DNA of 64,000 nt from Megalobrama amblycephala (lineage: Eukaryota; Chordata; Actinopteri; Cypriniformes; Xenocyprididae), in the NCBI RefSeq assembly GCF_018812025.1, contig NC_063062.1, positions 2,066,254 to 2,130,253 of the forward strand, in the 5' to 3' direction. Positions 34,401 through 52,763 of the stretch are shown here, in pieces. Positions within the stretch are counted from its first letter, which is position 1. The number at the start of each line of letters is the position of its first letter. The notes under the pieces were generated by a model that was given only the letters and a program-made list of their open reading frames with translations, searched no databases and had not been told where the DNA came from. Made by a program: the position numbers and the translations under genes.

Positions 34401-37288
34401 ACTGTTCTCATGCTCTCATGTCACACATCTATTTATTCATGAAGTGATAAAACATTGCGGATCAGAGAGGACCTTACTGAACTCCTTTCCACAAATTGAT
34501 CACAGAAATAAAAATCATATAAATAAGAATGAATAACAGTTTTCTCTTAGTCTTACGTGCAAATAATAACTGCAACCAAAATATTCAAAGTGCAAATAGA
34601 GACCAAATGTTCCTTCAAGCATGACACAGAGCTGAGAGATGGTTACAGATGGCGGGGTATTGAAATCGCGTTTTACTTTCGCTTTCTAAATCGCGATTGT
34701 GCATCCTCTTTTAATACGGAGCGGCGGTGCTGAGCGTGACATTTGTCAGATGCTTTTAGGCTCTGTTGTGCAATGAATCCTCCGCCATGGTCTCGTCAGT
34801 CATCTTGAAACTTCTCATCAAACGTTCGTGAACTTTGATACGACAGCTCGTGTTGGATGAGCTGGATGGGACTGAAGCGACCGTTATCCAACTGAATTAA
34901 ATGGTTTCTATTTCTATAAAAAGCGAAACGACACTGGAGGCATAATGTAAACGTAGCGGTGGCATATTCTCTCCTAATTTCACCCTCACACTCCGTCATG
35001 GCAGCTTTTCTCTTCGACAATTTTAATCTTGTGTCACAGCTAGAAAAATTAACTCTAGAGAGGAGCATTTTGCTAAATATACAGTACAGTCCAAAAGTTT
35101 GGAACCACTAAGATTTTTAATGTTTTTAAAAGAAGTTTCGTCTGCTCACCAAGGCTACATTTATTTAATTAAAAATACAGTAAAAAACAGTAATATTGTG
35201 AAATATTATTACAATTTAAAATAACTGTGTACTATTTAAATATATTTGACAAAGTAATTTATTCCTGTGATCAAAGCTGAATTTTCAGCATCATTACTCC
35301 AGTCTTCAGTGTCACATGATCCTTCAGAAATCATTCTAATATGCTGATTTGCTGCTCAAGAAACATTTATGATTATTTTCAATGTTGAAAACAGTTGTGT
35401 ACTTTTTTTTTTTCAGGATTCCTTGATGAATAGAAAGTTCAAAAGAACAGCATTTATCTGAAATACAAAGCTTCTGTAGCATTATACACTACCGTTCAAA
35501 AGTTTGGGGTCAGTAAAAATTTTTATTTGTATTTTTTTGAAAAGAAATTAAAGAAATGAATACTTTTATTCAGCAAGGATGCATTAAATCAATCAAAAGT
35601 GGCAGTAAAGACATTTATAATGTTACAAAAGATTAGATTTCAGATAAACACTGTTCTTTTGAACTTTCTATTCATCAAATAATCCTGAAAAAAAATATTG
35701 TACACACATATTTTGTACAATTGTACACATTAAATGTTTCTTGAGCAGCAGATCAGCATATTAGAATGATTTCTGAAGGATCATGTGACACTGAAGACTG
35801 GAGTAATGATGCTGAAAATTCAGCTTTGCATCACAGGAATAAATTACTTTGTGAAATATATTCAAATAGAAAACAGTTATTTTAAATTGTAATAATATTT
35901 CACAATATTACTGTTTTTTATTGTATTTTTAATTAAATAAATGTAGCCTTGGCGAGCAGACGAAACTTCTTTTAAAAACATTAAAAATCTTAGTGGTTCC
36001 AAACTTTTGGACTGTACTGTATGCAATATATTACATAATCATTCTATTTTTTTACTCTTATATCATTAAAAAAAATTATAATTATAAAAACTGCCTTATA
36101 TTAGTTGTAGGTCTATACAAATATTACAGTTATTTTTATATTATAGCATTAATATTATAGTAGTGTAATATTACATTATAGTAATTTAATATTGTAATGT
36201 ACCATCTGACTGGGATTGACCATTAGTTTACAGCATTAAAGGATTAGTTCACTTTCAAATTAAAATGTCCTGATAATTTACTCTCCTCCATGTCATCCAA
36301 GATGTTCATGTCTTTCTTTCTTCAGTGGAAAAGAAATGAAGGTTTTTGATGAAAACATTCCAGGATTTTTCTCCATATAGTGGACTTCACTGGGGTTCAA
36401 CGGGTTGAAGGTCCAAATGTCAGTTTCAGTGCAGCTTCAAAGAGCTCTACATGATCCCAGACGAGGAATAAGAGTCTTATCTAGAGAAACCATCAGCCAT
36501 TTTCTAAAAAAAATTTACATTTTATACATTTTAACCATAAATGCTCATCTTGAACTACCCTTATTACTCGTCTGGTGTCATTTAAAGCTCTTTGAAGCTG
36601 CACTGAAACTGACATTTGGACCTTCAACCCGTTGAACCCCAGTGAAGTCCACTATAAGGAGAAAAATCCTGGAATGTTTTCATCAAAAATCTTCATTTCT
36701 TTTCAACTGAAGTAAGAAAGACATGAACATCTTGGATGACATGAGGATGAGTAAATTATTGTCCTTGAGAAATAATTAAAATTAAATTATACTGAAGGCT
36801 ACTTGATATTTAACCAAATTAATCTATATTGAATCGAATCGCAAGCTTATGAATCAAATAAGAACTGTAAAAAAATGTAAGTTTTCCCTCTGAATTAAGT
36901 TTATTTTTCAGACCGCACTGGCAGATCTCAATTTTAGACAACAAAACTAATCTTTTGTAATTTTGCAATTGTTGATTAAGGAATATTTAGATATTTCTGC
37001 TTGAAAACAAGACAAAACCACTGAATAAGACAATTTTGTTCAGTGTACAAAACATATAACAATTCGATCTGAGCATGATATTAATAACAAATATTTGTAT
37101 ATTTTTCAACATATCATTATTGATCAGTGCCATAATTGGTTCAACTTTTCTTCACAGAACGATGATTTTGAGAGTAAATATATTAACTTACCTTCATTTT
37201 TCACCGTCACTCGAGCATCATAATGCAATTTTATTGAACAAACACATGAAATCCATATCAAGAGCACAGAAAAACACGTCCAGCCCAT
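15132..37288 (-). CDS. sema7a: Semaphorin 7A (GPI-anchored semaphorin), 14 coding exons
   Basis: Cell-surface semaphorin, known in vertebrates as a GPI-anchored ligand for integrin beta1 and plexin C1 in axon growth and immunity. Exons in coding order: 37288-37192, 31445-31306, 31039-30992, 30539-30444, 30369-30291, 26255-26163, 26027-25906, 22952-22789, 21703-21598, 20990-20816, 18227-18118, 17840-17695, 16206-16178, 15505-15132. Every junction is GT/AG and phases agree, totalling 1779 nt and 592 residues. Seen: signal peptide (residues 1-18), sema domain (about 35-425), PSI domain with Cys429, 436, 439, 447 and 454 around DPYCGW, one Ig domain (Cys499-Cys543) and a hydrophobic tail (about 576-592) fitting a GPI signal. 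The Ig and tail identify class 7. The mammalian RGD is not conserved (see findings). Introns are full of transposons. UTR limits are not resolved. Confidence 0.95.
15645..15916 (-). mobile_element. Dispersed repeat, inverted paralogue of 52928-53200
   Basis: Shares long near-identical stretches in opposite orientation: GTTGTTGTTGAGCTGTTAAA, GAGCAGCAGCTCATTTGCAT, CTCAAATTTGACAAGCTATA. Located in the last sema7a intron. Confidence 0.85.
16178..16206 (-). CDS. sema7a: sema7a coding exon 13 (29-nt micro-exon)
   Basis: Only 29 nt, between TCTCCACAG and GCA|GTAAGTG. It joins exon 12 (phase 2) and exon 14 (phase 1) without a frame break and supplies the linker GQVQDPHVC. Its existence is inferred from splice sites and phase; without it the frame is lost. 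Confidence 0.78.
16291..16320 (+). repeat. (GT)n microsatellite in sema7a intron
   Basis: About 15 GT units upstream (minus-strand sense) of exon 13. Confidence 0.95.
16321..17694. other. sema7a intron 12, no other feature
   Basis: AT-rich intronic sequence; short open frames have no support. Confidence 0.6.
17695..17840 (-). CDS. sema7a: sema7a coding exon 12: end of sema domain and PSI domain
   Basis: 146 nt. Encodes RLFVSSSNEVVQIDL followed by the cysteine-rich PSI module with LLSRDPYCGWNGLHC. Donor is AAA|GTAAGA, phase 2. This exon was the first clear semaphorin signature in the window. Confidence 0.96.
18118..18227 (-). CDS. sema7a: sema7a coding exon 11
   Basis: 110 nt, acceptor TCTCACAG, donor GAG|GTATGA. 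It encodes GGVHKVLENQAFVIAEYLPF, matching the TDRGTIHKV segment. Confidence 0.93.
18385..19567. mobile_element. Probable cyprinid DNA repeat with CG-rich right end
   Basis: The right end (19440-19567: GTGACGTCACGGACACTACG, TCCATATTTTTTACAGTCTA) is a phrase that I recognise as recurrent in fish genomes. The left boundary near AAGCGGCAACCTCCCC at 18396 is tentative. Contains an 84-codon frame without known homology. Confidence 0.35.
19576..20183. mobile_element. Non-autonomous piggyBac-type element with TTAA target duplication
   Basis: TTAA (19572-19575) is followed by CCCTTGTGCG, and the right end reads GCACAAGGG followed by TTAA (20184-20187). Terminal CCC..GGG and TTAA duplication are the piggyBac signature. 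608 bp, no transposase. Sits in sema7a intron 10. Confidence 0.88.
20816..20990 (-). CDS. sema7a: sema7a coding exon 10
   Basis: 175 nt, acceptor CTCTTAG, donor CTAG|GTGAGT. It begins with the Cys expected after RPGT and carries RHYTHIQVDRQQNNTVLLLSL, a late sema-domain blade. Confidence 0.93.
21422..21497 (+). repeat. Fragment of a conserved fish repeat tail
   Basis: GTCAAGTCAAGTTTATTTGT then AAAGCAGCTTTACAGAAATT; matches a short phrase common in fish genomes. Next to sema7a exon 9. Confidence 0.4.
21598..21703 (-). CDS. sema7a: sema7a coding exon 9
   Basis: 106 nt between ATTTACAG and ACG|GTGAGA. It encodes MSAVCVYSMTKISTIF, the SAVCVYSL-type motif of semaphorins, and ends RPGT before the Cys of exon 10. 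Confidence 0.94.
21946..22712. mobile_element. hAT-type MITE, TAGGGCTGGG ends
   Basis: TAGGGCTGGGCATTGACACA at the left and AACCCAGCCCTA at the right are inverted. A second copy at 26798-27661 has an 8-bp target duplication. 22413-22495 reappears inverted in the tandem repeats at 32025 and 34203. Confidence 0.8.
22789..22952 (-). CDS. sema7a: sema7a coding exon 8
   Basis: 164 nt. Encodes WTSMIYARLFC (the W..F.KA.L.C semaphorin strand) and ETDDDIKVYALFRNYW. Ends in phase 2 (TG|GTAAGG), which completes to Trp in exon 9. Confidence 0.93.
23009..23360 (+). mobile_element. 5'-truncated L2-like LINE: reverse transcriptase fragment and 3' tail
   Basis: The frame contains FISMGGYRSEISSVFTGVPQ then GSVLGPLHFNIYL; GVPQGSVLGP is the reverse-transcriptase motif preceding the palm domain. 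After stop codons comes GTGTACAGCACTTTGAGAAG and TTTATAAAATGTTTATTATT, an L2-type 3' tail. The catalytic YxDD region is missing, so the copy is dead. Confidence 0.85.
24069..24260 (+). repeat. Local duplicate of 25452-25690
   Basis: TGGACACACATGGAACAGAC (24069) and GTGTTCCACAGAAGTCATAC (24232) recur at 25452 and 25587, flanking the palindromic element at 24425-25337. Confidence 0.65.
24425..25337. mobile_element. TA-flanked palindromic (foldback) element, copy 1
   Basis: Begins CAGTACAGTCCAAAAGTTTG and ends with the complement; TA on both sides (24423-24424, 25338-25339) fits Tc1/mariner-type insertion. Two long arms are inverted around a centre near 24930 that itself holds CAAACTTTTGAGCGGTAGTG, the end of another repeat. 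913 bp, non-coding; a 47-codon frame (TVQSKSLEPL...) recurs only because the DNA repeats. Confidence 0.9.
25338..25405. repeat. (TA)n microsatellite
   Basis: Expanded directly from the TA target site of the palindromic element. Confidence 0.9.
25906..26027 (-). CDS. sema7a: sema7a coding exon 7
   Basis: 122 nt, encoding KIYSFFAEKH and WIPRVSQSCM, the highly conserved semaphorin motif (KIYYFFRE followed by SRVAQLC). Donor ATG|GTGAGC. The RGD of mammalian SEMA7A would lie at this exon's 3' edge. Confidence 0.94.
26163..26255 (-). CDS. sema7a: sema7a coding exon 6
   Basis: 93 nt, phase 1 in and out. It encodes GDMLYFTKSETGLYRI and IWSQAPQ, aligned with the sema-domain blade carrying the GDEVYSTI segment. 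Acceptor CTTTCAG, donor GGTGAG. Confidence 0.92.
26643..28075. mobile_element. Foldback element (AGTTCACCC family) with hAT MITE in its left arm
   Basis: Left end TAAAGAGATAGTTCACCCAA, right end TTTGGGTAAACTATTCCTTT. Arms pair along several hundred bases (for example CATAATTTTCTCACCCTCAA against its complement at 28013). The left arm is interrupted at 26798-27661. In a sema7a intron. Confidence 0.85.
26798..27661. mobile_element. hAT-type MITE with perfect 8-bp target duplication
   Basis: TAGGGCTGGG at the left, CCCAGCCCTA at the right, flanked by TTGAATAG at 26790-26797 and 27662-27669. The right arm of the host foldback element (about 27935) retains the unduplicated site. Same family as 21946-22712. 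Confidence 0.92.
28263..29033. mobile_element. Foldback element (AGTTCACCC family), complete
   Basis: Ends TAAAGGATTAGTTCATTTT and GAAAGTGAACTAATCCTTTA are inverted. Arms pair almost throughout (AGCCCAAGCTTTACTCACCC with its complement near 28990). No coding content. Confidence 0.88.
29034..30290. other. sema7a intron 5, left part; no other feature
   Basis: Apparently unique intronic sequence; short open frames are not supported. Confidence 0.5.
30291..30369 (-). CDS. sema7a: sema7a coding exon 5
   Basis: 79 nt, acceptor TGTTCCAG, donor GTTG|GTGAGT. It encodes a segment ending EPSLLVG, matching the NSLVLFEGD region of mammalian SEMA7A. Confidence 0.88.
30444..30539 (-). CDS. sema7a: sema7a coding exon 4
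   Basis: 96 nt in phase 0 on both sides, between TTTTTCAG and ATG|GTATGT. It encodes the conserved semaphorin strand ending ILLCGTVNG with the characteristic CGT. Confidence 0.93.
30992..31039 (-). CDS. sema7a: sema7a coding exon 3
   Basis: A 48-nt micro-exon encoding 16 residues (VDVNLCKNESKDSDNS), with acceptor GTTTAG and donor TCA|GTAAGT. Equivalent to the short cysteine-containing segment before the CENY-type motif in semaphorins. Confidence 0.9.
31306..31445 (-). CDS. sema7a: sema7a coding exon 2: start of sema domain
   Basis: Acceptor CTTTCAG at 31446-31448, donor CTG|GTACC. It encodes KVIWVGGDEALYSI, matching the first semaphorin blade (VWVGG-type motif). Phase 1 in, phase 0 out. Confidence 0.93.
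32135..33723 (-). mobile_element. Tc1-like transposon, TA target duplication
   Basis: Ends CAGGTGCTGGTCATATAATT and its complement, flanked by TA (32133-32134 and 33724-33725). 1589 bp, near full length for Tc1. The empty site GCCAACTATGGTTGCAAATT survives in tandem copy C at 34311. The transposase lies on the minus strand. Inserted in sema7a intron 1. A second, decayed family member is at 61104-62573. Confidence 0.95.
32423..33333 (-). pseudogene. Tc1-like transposase, frameshifted N-terminal part, open catalytic core
   Basis: The frame 33160-32423 (245 codons) contains the whole DD34E core: Asp in MFSDESKF, Asp in FIFQQDLAPAHSA and Glu in NSPDLNPIENLW, with 34 residues between second Asp and Glu. 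It runs to the normal end (KGAPTKY). The helix-turn-helix part (GEIHKEWTAAGVSASRTTTH) is in a different frame, 33333-32899, with a shift near 33060; further N-terminal codons are again displaced around 33335-33400. The copy therefore cannot make a full transposase, but the damage is light. Confidence 0.9.
34640..35070. repeat. Segment related to the inside of the TAGGGCTGGG MITE
   Basis: AAAAATTAACTCTAGAGAGG near 35043 is the inverted counterpart of 22300-22320. The remainder shows no gene. Confidence 0.4.
35082..36019. mobile_element. TA-flanked palindromic (foldback) element, copy 2
   Basis: Same ends as 24425-25337, TA at 35080-35081 and 36020-36021. 938 bp. Lies in sema7a intron 1. Confidence 0.9.
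36236..36765. mobile_element. Foldback element (AGTTCAC family), right end truncated
   Basis: Left end TAAAGGATTAGTTCACTTTC. Inner arms such as AGTGCAGCTTCAAAGAGCTC and GTCCACTATA pair with complements at 36585-36660. The last bases of the right end are lost. Confidence 0.8.
37192..37288 (-). CDS. sema7a: sema7a coding exon 1: start codon and signal peptide
   Basis: The ATG at 37288-37286 opens MGWTCFSVLLIWISCVCS, a classic secretory signal peptide. The exon ends in phase 1 with donor GAAG|GTAAGTT, a strong consensus. No in-frame upstream continuation is needed. Confidence 0.88.
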
Positions 37289-38079
37289 CTTTAACATTCG
37301 CGTTTGACAGACTGTCTCTGGTTATATATGAACTTCCTCTCAGAGATTAACACGCGTCAGGAGGTGCGGTTAGTTATCGGTTTAACTAGTCCTCCTTATC
37401 TAACTTAGTCATGTGTGTGCTTGCGATAATATGATGCTGTAGTTCTGCATCGAATACCAAGTTAACTCTAATTATACACTCAGTTTTATGATCAATACAA
37501 TTAAAAGCTGCCATACGTTACTGATGTACTCGAATAATTAGAAATGTGTGACCATGTGTGTCCGCTAGATGGCAGCTAAACAGCTTGACTGGAATATATT
37601 GAATTAAAGTTAAATAAATTAGAATAAACTGAATTTAAGTAACCTAAGAGCAGATATAGTCCACAAGGAGCGAAATGACATCATAACTGTGAGAGAAGAT
37701 GCGTTAATTTACGATGATTTTGGTTTTAGCGTTATATTAGTAACGTTAAAAAACACGTGTCAGAAACAATAAGTTTTAAAAACTAACTAAGTAACAAATA
37801 AATAAATAAACTAACTGCGTGTCTGCTCCTCGGTTTGGTGCCATGCTCTTGACTCTTTTCTTTCTTTCGTAAACCGAAACTGAACAATGACAGTTTGTAC
37901 GCTAACACTGATGCTGAACTGCGCATGCGCCAAGTAAACGTCATCGTTGTACAAAACACACATCTATTAAATAAATCGTCTTCGATATATAAATTACAAA
38001 AAAATCCCTAAAAATTATAAAATATTATGAAGAAATGTTTTTAAAAAATCCATATATTTAAAAGCTTTCCCTGTATGTA
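37289..38079. other. Intergenic, upstream of sema7a
   Basis: Contains the NRF1-like palindrome at 37920 and no coding exon. Sema7a 5' UTR must lie in the right-hand part of 37289 onwards. Confidence 0.5.
37830..37935. promoter_or_regulatory. Possible CpG/NRF1-type promoter element upstream of sema7a
   Basis: The palindrome TGCGCATGCGCCA at 37920-37932 matches the NRF1 recognition consensus and lies about 640 bp upstream of the sema7a start codon, in the sema7a-synaptotagmin divergent interval. A promoter role, perhaps with a non-coding first exon, is inference. Confidence 0.35.
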
Positions 38080-40022
38080 TGTTATTGTACCAATAATGAT
38101 AGTGTATGTATTCTTGTGTCTTTGTCTAGTCTTCTTTTGATTTTCTTTTTTTTTTTTTTTTGTATAACCCTTGTAGTTGTTGTTTTGTTTGTTTGTTTGT
38201 TTGTTTGTTTTTTGTGTGTGTATTTGTATGCAATTCCTTGACAATGTTCTTATGTTACTGAGCATTAATAATAATAAAAAAAAATTAAAAATAGCAAAAT
38301 TCTCTTATTCGGGGACGACCAAACTTTTGTTAAAAAAATAAATAAATAAATAAATAAATTTTTGACAGATAAAATGTTAAATTAGGGAGAAGTCCAAAAT
38401 GTGCATTGATGGGCTTTTCCAGAACAAGGATTGAAAATGACTTGCTGCTGTTTACAAATCCTTTGAGAAAATCCTTTGTTTTAACTAATGAAAATTATAT
38501 TGCATGTCCTCACGTTTGTGTTTAGTTTAAAAAATAAGAAATAAAAAGGGGAAAAAATGGCACACTGCTTTATCTGCTTCCATAAGACTTCAATATAGCA
38601 TATTTGCTCATTTTAAAAGCATTTACATTTTTAAAAAAATTTAGTGTATTTCCTCAAAATAAGCATTTCAGAAAATATACTATATTTAAAAATAAATAAA
38701 AAGCATTAAAAAAAATCAATATATTTACTAAAAATAAAATATTGTATATTTGCATGTAAAAATAAAAATGATGTTATATATTTACAAAACGATTAAAAAT
38801 CAGTATATTTGCTAATTAAAAATGTTTAAAATCAAAAAACTAAAAACATTTTTTAAATAAAATTGTTGTATTCTAGGTGGTTGCAGGACATCACTATGCA
38901 GTTTCTGAGGTGTTGAGTGGTTGCCAGGTGGTTGCTAGGGTGTTCATTACCACATATTTGTGGTGCAAATTATGACATTGGTTACTAATTAAAATTAAAA
39001 TTCCCAAAGAAACATAAGTGGCTTATCTCAGAATACTGGATTAATTTTTATACATTATTACATCCATGTTCATATTATGAAATCAAAACTGATTGATGTT
39101 CCTGTCTTGTTGAATGAATCATATTTTTTAACTCAGAAATGCGTCACATTATGAAGTATGACTGGGTTGCAAATGCAGCTCTTTAAATGCTGACTTTTTC
39201 TTTCCTGGCAATAGATGTGATGAAGACATGCAATATAGATTTATGGGAGCAGATAAAGCAGTGTTCTGGGTTTTTTATTTTTTTATTTCTTTGATTTTGA
39301 ATTGTTTGAGCACCTGCCAAAATTTGCACGCTCAAATTAGTTAAAAAACTAGGCACTTTAACAATCAAACTGCAGCTGATGAAGCTCTCAGACGTCACGG
39401 CACTGAAGCGGCTAATAGAGTCATCCATCAGATGCAGAATTAATTTAACGAGTTTGCAATTTCATGCCAGAGAGAGAGAGACTGACTTTCTGAAATAATA
39501 ATGCAAGTTTATTAGTTTTGATCAGTCACAAACAACGTGTTAAACTCAGACACTTCGTCTTTATTAATGATCAGGATGTTCATAAAGAGACATGCTGAAA
39601 TTCTCAAACTGATTTCTGTCATTTGATCAAACAGGGGTGCTTTAGAGTGATGCAATAATGATGTCACTTCCTGGATGATGATAAGTGCTTTTGTTAATTA
39701 GAATGATTGTACAAAAGACTGACATGGTGCAAATGAGGAGGAAAATATGAAAATGAATGTATAGATTATATCTAATGGAAAATATCTTGATAAATGTGCC
39801 TTTTAGACGTTATTGTGTGTTGTGTGCAGTGTGATCAAACTGTTTAGAGTCAATATGAAATCAAAACTGGCTGATGATGTTGTTGTTGGATAAAATATCT
39901 TCTTTTTTTAATTGAATTTCCAGTTTCATACTGAGAAATAAATCACATTATGGAAGTAAACCTTGAGTTGCAAATGCAGCGATTTCTTGCTGACTTTGAG
40001 AGAATTATATAGCAGGAATATG

Positions 40023-40108
<86 letters not shown>

Positions 40109-41140
40109 CAGTTATTCAGTATATTTGCTAAAAAAAAAAACATTTAAGAAAATATATAATTATAAAATATTTTAAAATAAAAATATAGTATATTTACTAC
40201 AAATTACAAATTAACATTTTAAAATATTTTAAAAAATATAGACTGTATTTTACTGTACCAATAATGATAGTGTATTCATTCTTGTATCTTTGTCTAGTCT
40301 TCTTTTGATTTTCATTTTTTTTTGTATAACCCTTGTTGTTGTTGTTGTTGTTTTTGTTTGTTTGTTTGTTTTGTATGTGTGTTTGTATGCAATTCATTGA
40401 CAATGTTCTTATGTTACTGAGCATTAATAAAAAACAACAACTAAAAAACAAAAATTCTCTTATTCGGGGACGAGCACTGGGAGAACATAAATGCGCTGTT
40501 TACATGTTTGTAACGTAACTTTTGTAAAAAAAAAAAAATAAATAAAATTAATTAATTAATTAATTAATTTGACAGATAAAATGTTAAATTAGGGAGAAAT
40601 CCAAAATGTGCATTGATGCGTTTCCAGCACAAGGATTGAAAATGACTTGCTGCTGTTTACAAATCCTTTGAGAAAATCCTTTGTTTTAATTATATTGCAT
40701 GTCCTCATGTTTGTGTTTAGTTTAAGGGTTTAGTTTAAAAAATAAGAAATGAAAAGGGGAAAAAATGCCACACTGCTTTATCTGCTTCCATAAGACTTCA
40801 ATATAGCATATTTGCTCATTTTAAAAGCATTTACATTTATTTAAAAATAATAAAATAAAAATCTGTGTATTTCCTCAAAATAAGCATTTCAGAAAATATA
40901 GTATATTTAAAAAAATAAAAAGCATTCAAAAATAAAATAAAAAAATTCTGTATATTTACTAAAAATAAACATTTAAAACATTTAAGAAAATATTAATTAT
41001 AAAATATTTTAAAATAAAAATATATAAAAATTAACATTTTAAAATATAAAAAATATAGTATATTTGCATTTAAAAATAAAAACGATGTAATATATTTACG
41101 AAACAAAAAAAAACAGTATATTTGCTAATTAAAAATGTTT
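38080..41140 (+). repeat. Intergenic tandem duplication, period about 2.2 kb
   Basis: 38085-38310 and 38375-38850 recur at about 40255-40475 and 40570-41130 in the same orientation (AATAATGATAGTGTATTCAT-like start, ATGCAATTCATTGACAATGT, CCACACTGCTTTATCTGCTT). A further internal pair is 39080-39200 against 39855-39990 (TGAAATCAAAACTG, GTTGCAAATGCAGC). Lies between the two divergent genes. Confidence 0.8.
40024..40107 (+). repeat. (GT)n microsatellite, about 42 units
   Basis: Pure GT tract inside the duplicated intergenic region. Confidence 0.95.
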
Positions 41141-41549
41141 AAAATCAATGTGTGTGTGTGTGTCACACTGTGATGATGAACCTGCTGTATTTATGCATTA
41201 ATTAATTCCTCAGATACTGATAATATTGTATTTTGTCTCTGCATGTAAGTGTATTTGCCCTAATGAAATTGTGACAACTTGCCCCAACCTGAGATTTATG
41301 ATAAAATAACCTGCTGAAAAAAGCTTGTGTCCCAGTTTTAGAGGGTATTTGGAGACCATCTTCAGCCAGTTAAACCATTTTAGACAGATTTTAGACTTTT
41401 GTTTCTGCTCAAATCTAACACATATATTCGAGATATATGAGATATATTCAGTTTTACCCAATAGATCATGTGGAAAAACATACATCCGTCTCTTCTATTT
41501 ATAATCTTGACTCTTTAAATGCATTACTTCACTAAGTCGAATTGTCTCG

Positions 41550-41782
41550 TAGCATCATCATCATCATCATCATCATCACGCATCAGCAGTAAACCGGATT
41601 GATTTCTCCGCTGCGGTGCGCGTGTCTGGCGCGCGCTCACGACCGGCTCGTTTATAGCGTCTGCTGGTGTCTGTGGACGCGCAGACTCGTGAGCCACTGA
41701 GTTTAATGTGTGAGAGCACTCAATAGAGAGCATGCCTGCCCTAGTTAGTCAGATTTGAGCAGCGCTCTCAGCCTCTGGGAAG
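41550..41782 (+). promoter_or_regulatory. Putative promoter and 5' UTR of the synaptotagmin-like gene
   Basis: After an (ATC)n tract at 41554-41578 comes a locally GC- and CpG-rich stretch (41605-41700, with GCGCGCGC-type runs) in otherwise AT-rich sequence, directly before the start codon. No TATA box is evident. The transcription start cannot be placed. Confidence 0.45.
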
Positions 41783-51667
<9,885 letters not shown>

Positions 51668-52763
51668 GCCAGCAACGCTTGATTGACATGCCCCGTAACC
51701 AATCAGATCGCTCCGTTACATTTCTCATTTCACAATGGAGGCCACTAACTGTGGAACCTGGTTTGAGGACTTGAGGAACGTTTTCTGCTGAATTTGTTTG
51801 CAAATATGATTAGTTAGTTAAAACATCAGCTGATTTTGCACTAGTGAACTGGTCAGTCTTGTTCCTGTAAACTAAAACTTTGACGATTTTGTGGTGTTAG
51901 TGTCATTGTGCTGCTTGTAGTTTTTGGTCCTGCTTTAGTGTTTGTTTCAATATCTTTATACCGCGGTATGACACATCAAATGAAGGTGATGGTTTGAAAG
52001 ATGACCAGGATTCTTGTAATCCCAGTTAATTCATTGATTTAGTGTTTGTTTCACCTGTCGATCCCTTCATGCTGTAGATATCTGTGTTGAAGTGTGAGAT
52101 TCAGAGCGCATGCAAAATCGCAAGTCACATCTAAGAAAATAAGATGCAACCAAATATTCATGACTGAGTGTGGCCAAATTAAAAAAATCTGATGATAAAT
52201 GCAATGCATATCAGTTAAAGTGATAGCAATGGTGGATAGAAAGAAAGATGAATGTCGAGATCCACTTGGTTTGCAAATTTAGCTATTTTTAAACCCCCAA
52301 ATGCTCACTGAAGTGGAAACGGAAGTCACAGACTGTAATTTAATGCAAGTGCATGCATGCAGAACGGCCTTATTATGCAGTCGGAATGTGTCTGTCACTT
52401 TCTGAATATTTGTCTTTTTGCATTGGATCAAGATTTTAATGTGCAGACTGAAATAAATGAGCTCCAATATGAATGAATGATGAAACGGATATTTTAGGTA
52501 TTTATGGTGAAATTCAGAGCTTACTGTTTTTACAAACAATACTGTGATGGTACTTTTTTGGTAACATGGCGTGGGACCAAAATGTTCTTTTGAGATGTTG
52601 ATGATGAACATTTGAGCTGAAGCCAAAGAGCATGCTTTAAACTGAGCTCAATTACATCAGTGTTGGAGAGGATGGGTTTGCATTATGTAATGAAAAGAAC
52701 AAAATCATTTTAAAGGTGCACTATGTAACTTTTGTTTTTGTTTCACATTTTTTCAACTGATAG
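51668..52763 (+). other. Synaptotagmin-like gene 3' UTR and downstream
   Basis: No coding exon. AATAAA at 52452 (GAAATAAATGAG) is a candidate poly(A) signal; a nearer end is possible. Confidence 0.4.

Larger units (their letters stand above)
31581..34470. repeat. Local tandem duplication of a hairpin-plus-flank unit, about 2.3 copies
   Basis: Unit begins with a hairpin element (31581-31692: GTTTCCCAAAAAGCATCGCT with its complement) and continues with about 450 bp. Copy A 31583-32105, copy B 32106-34289 (Tc1 inserted, net about 593 bp), partial copy C 34290-34470. Markers CACTGTTCTCACACTCTCA and CAGCACCAAATAAACATGCA recur in the copies. Confidence 0.8.
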
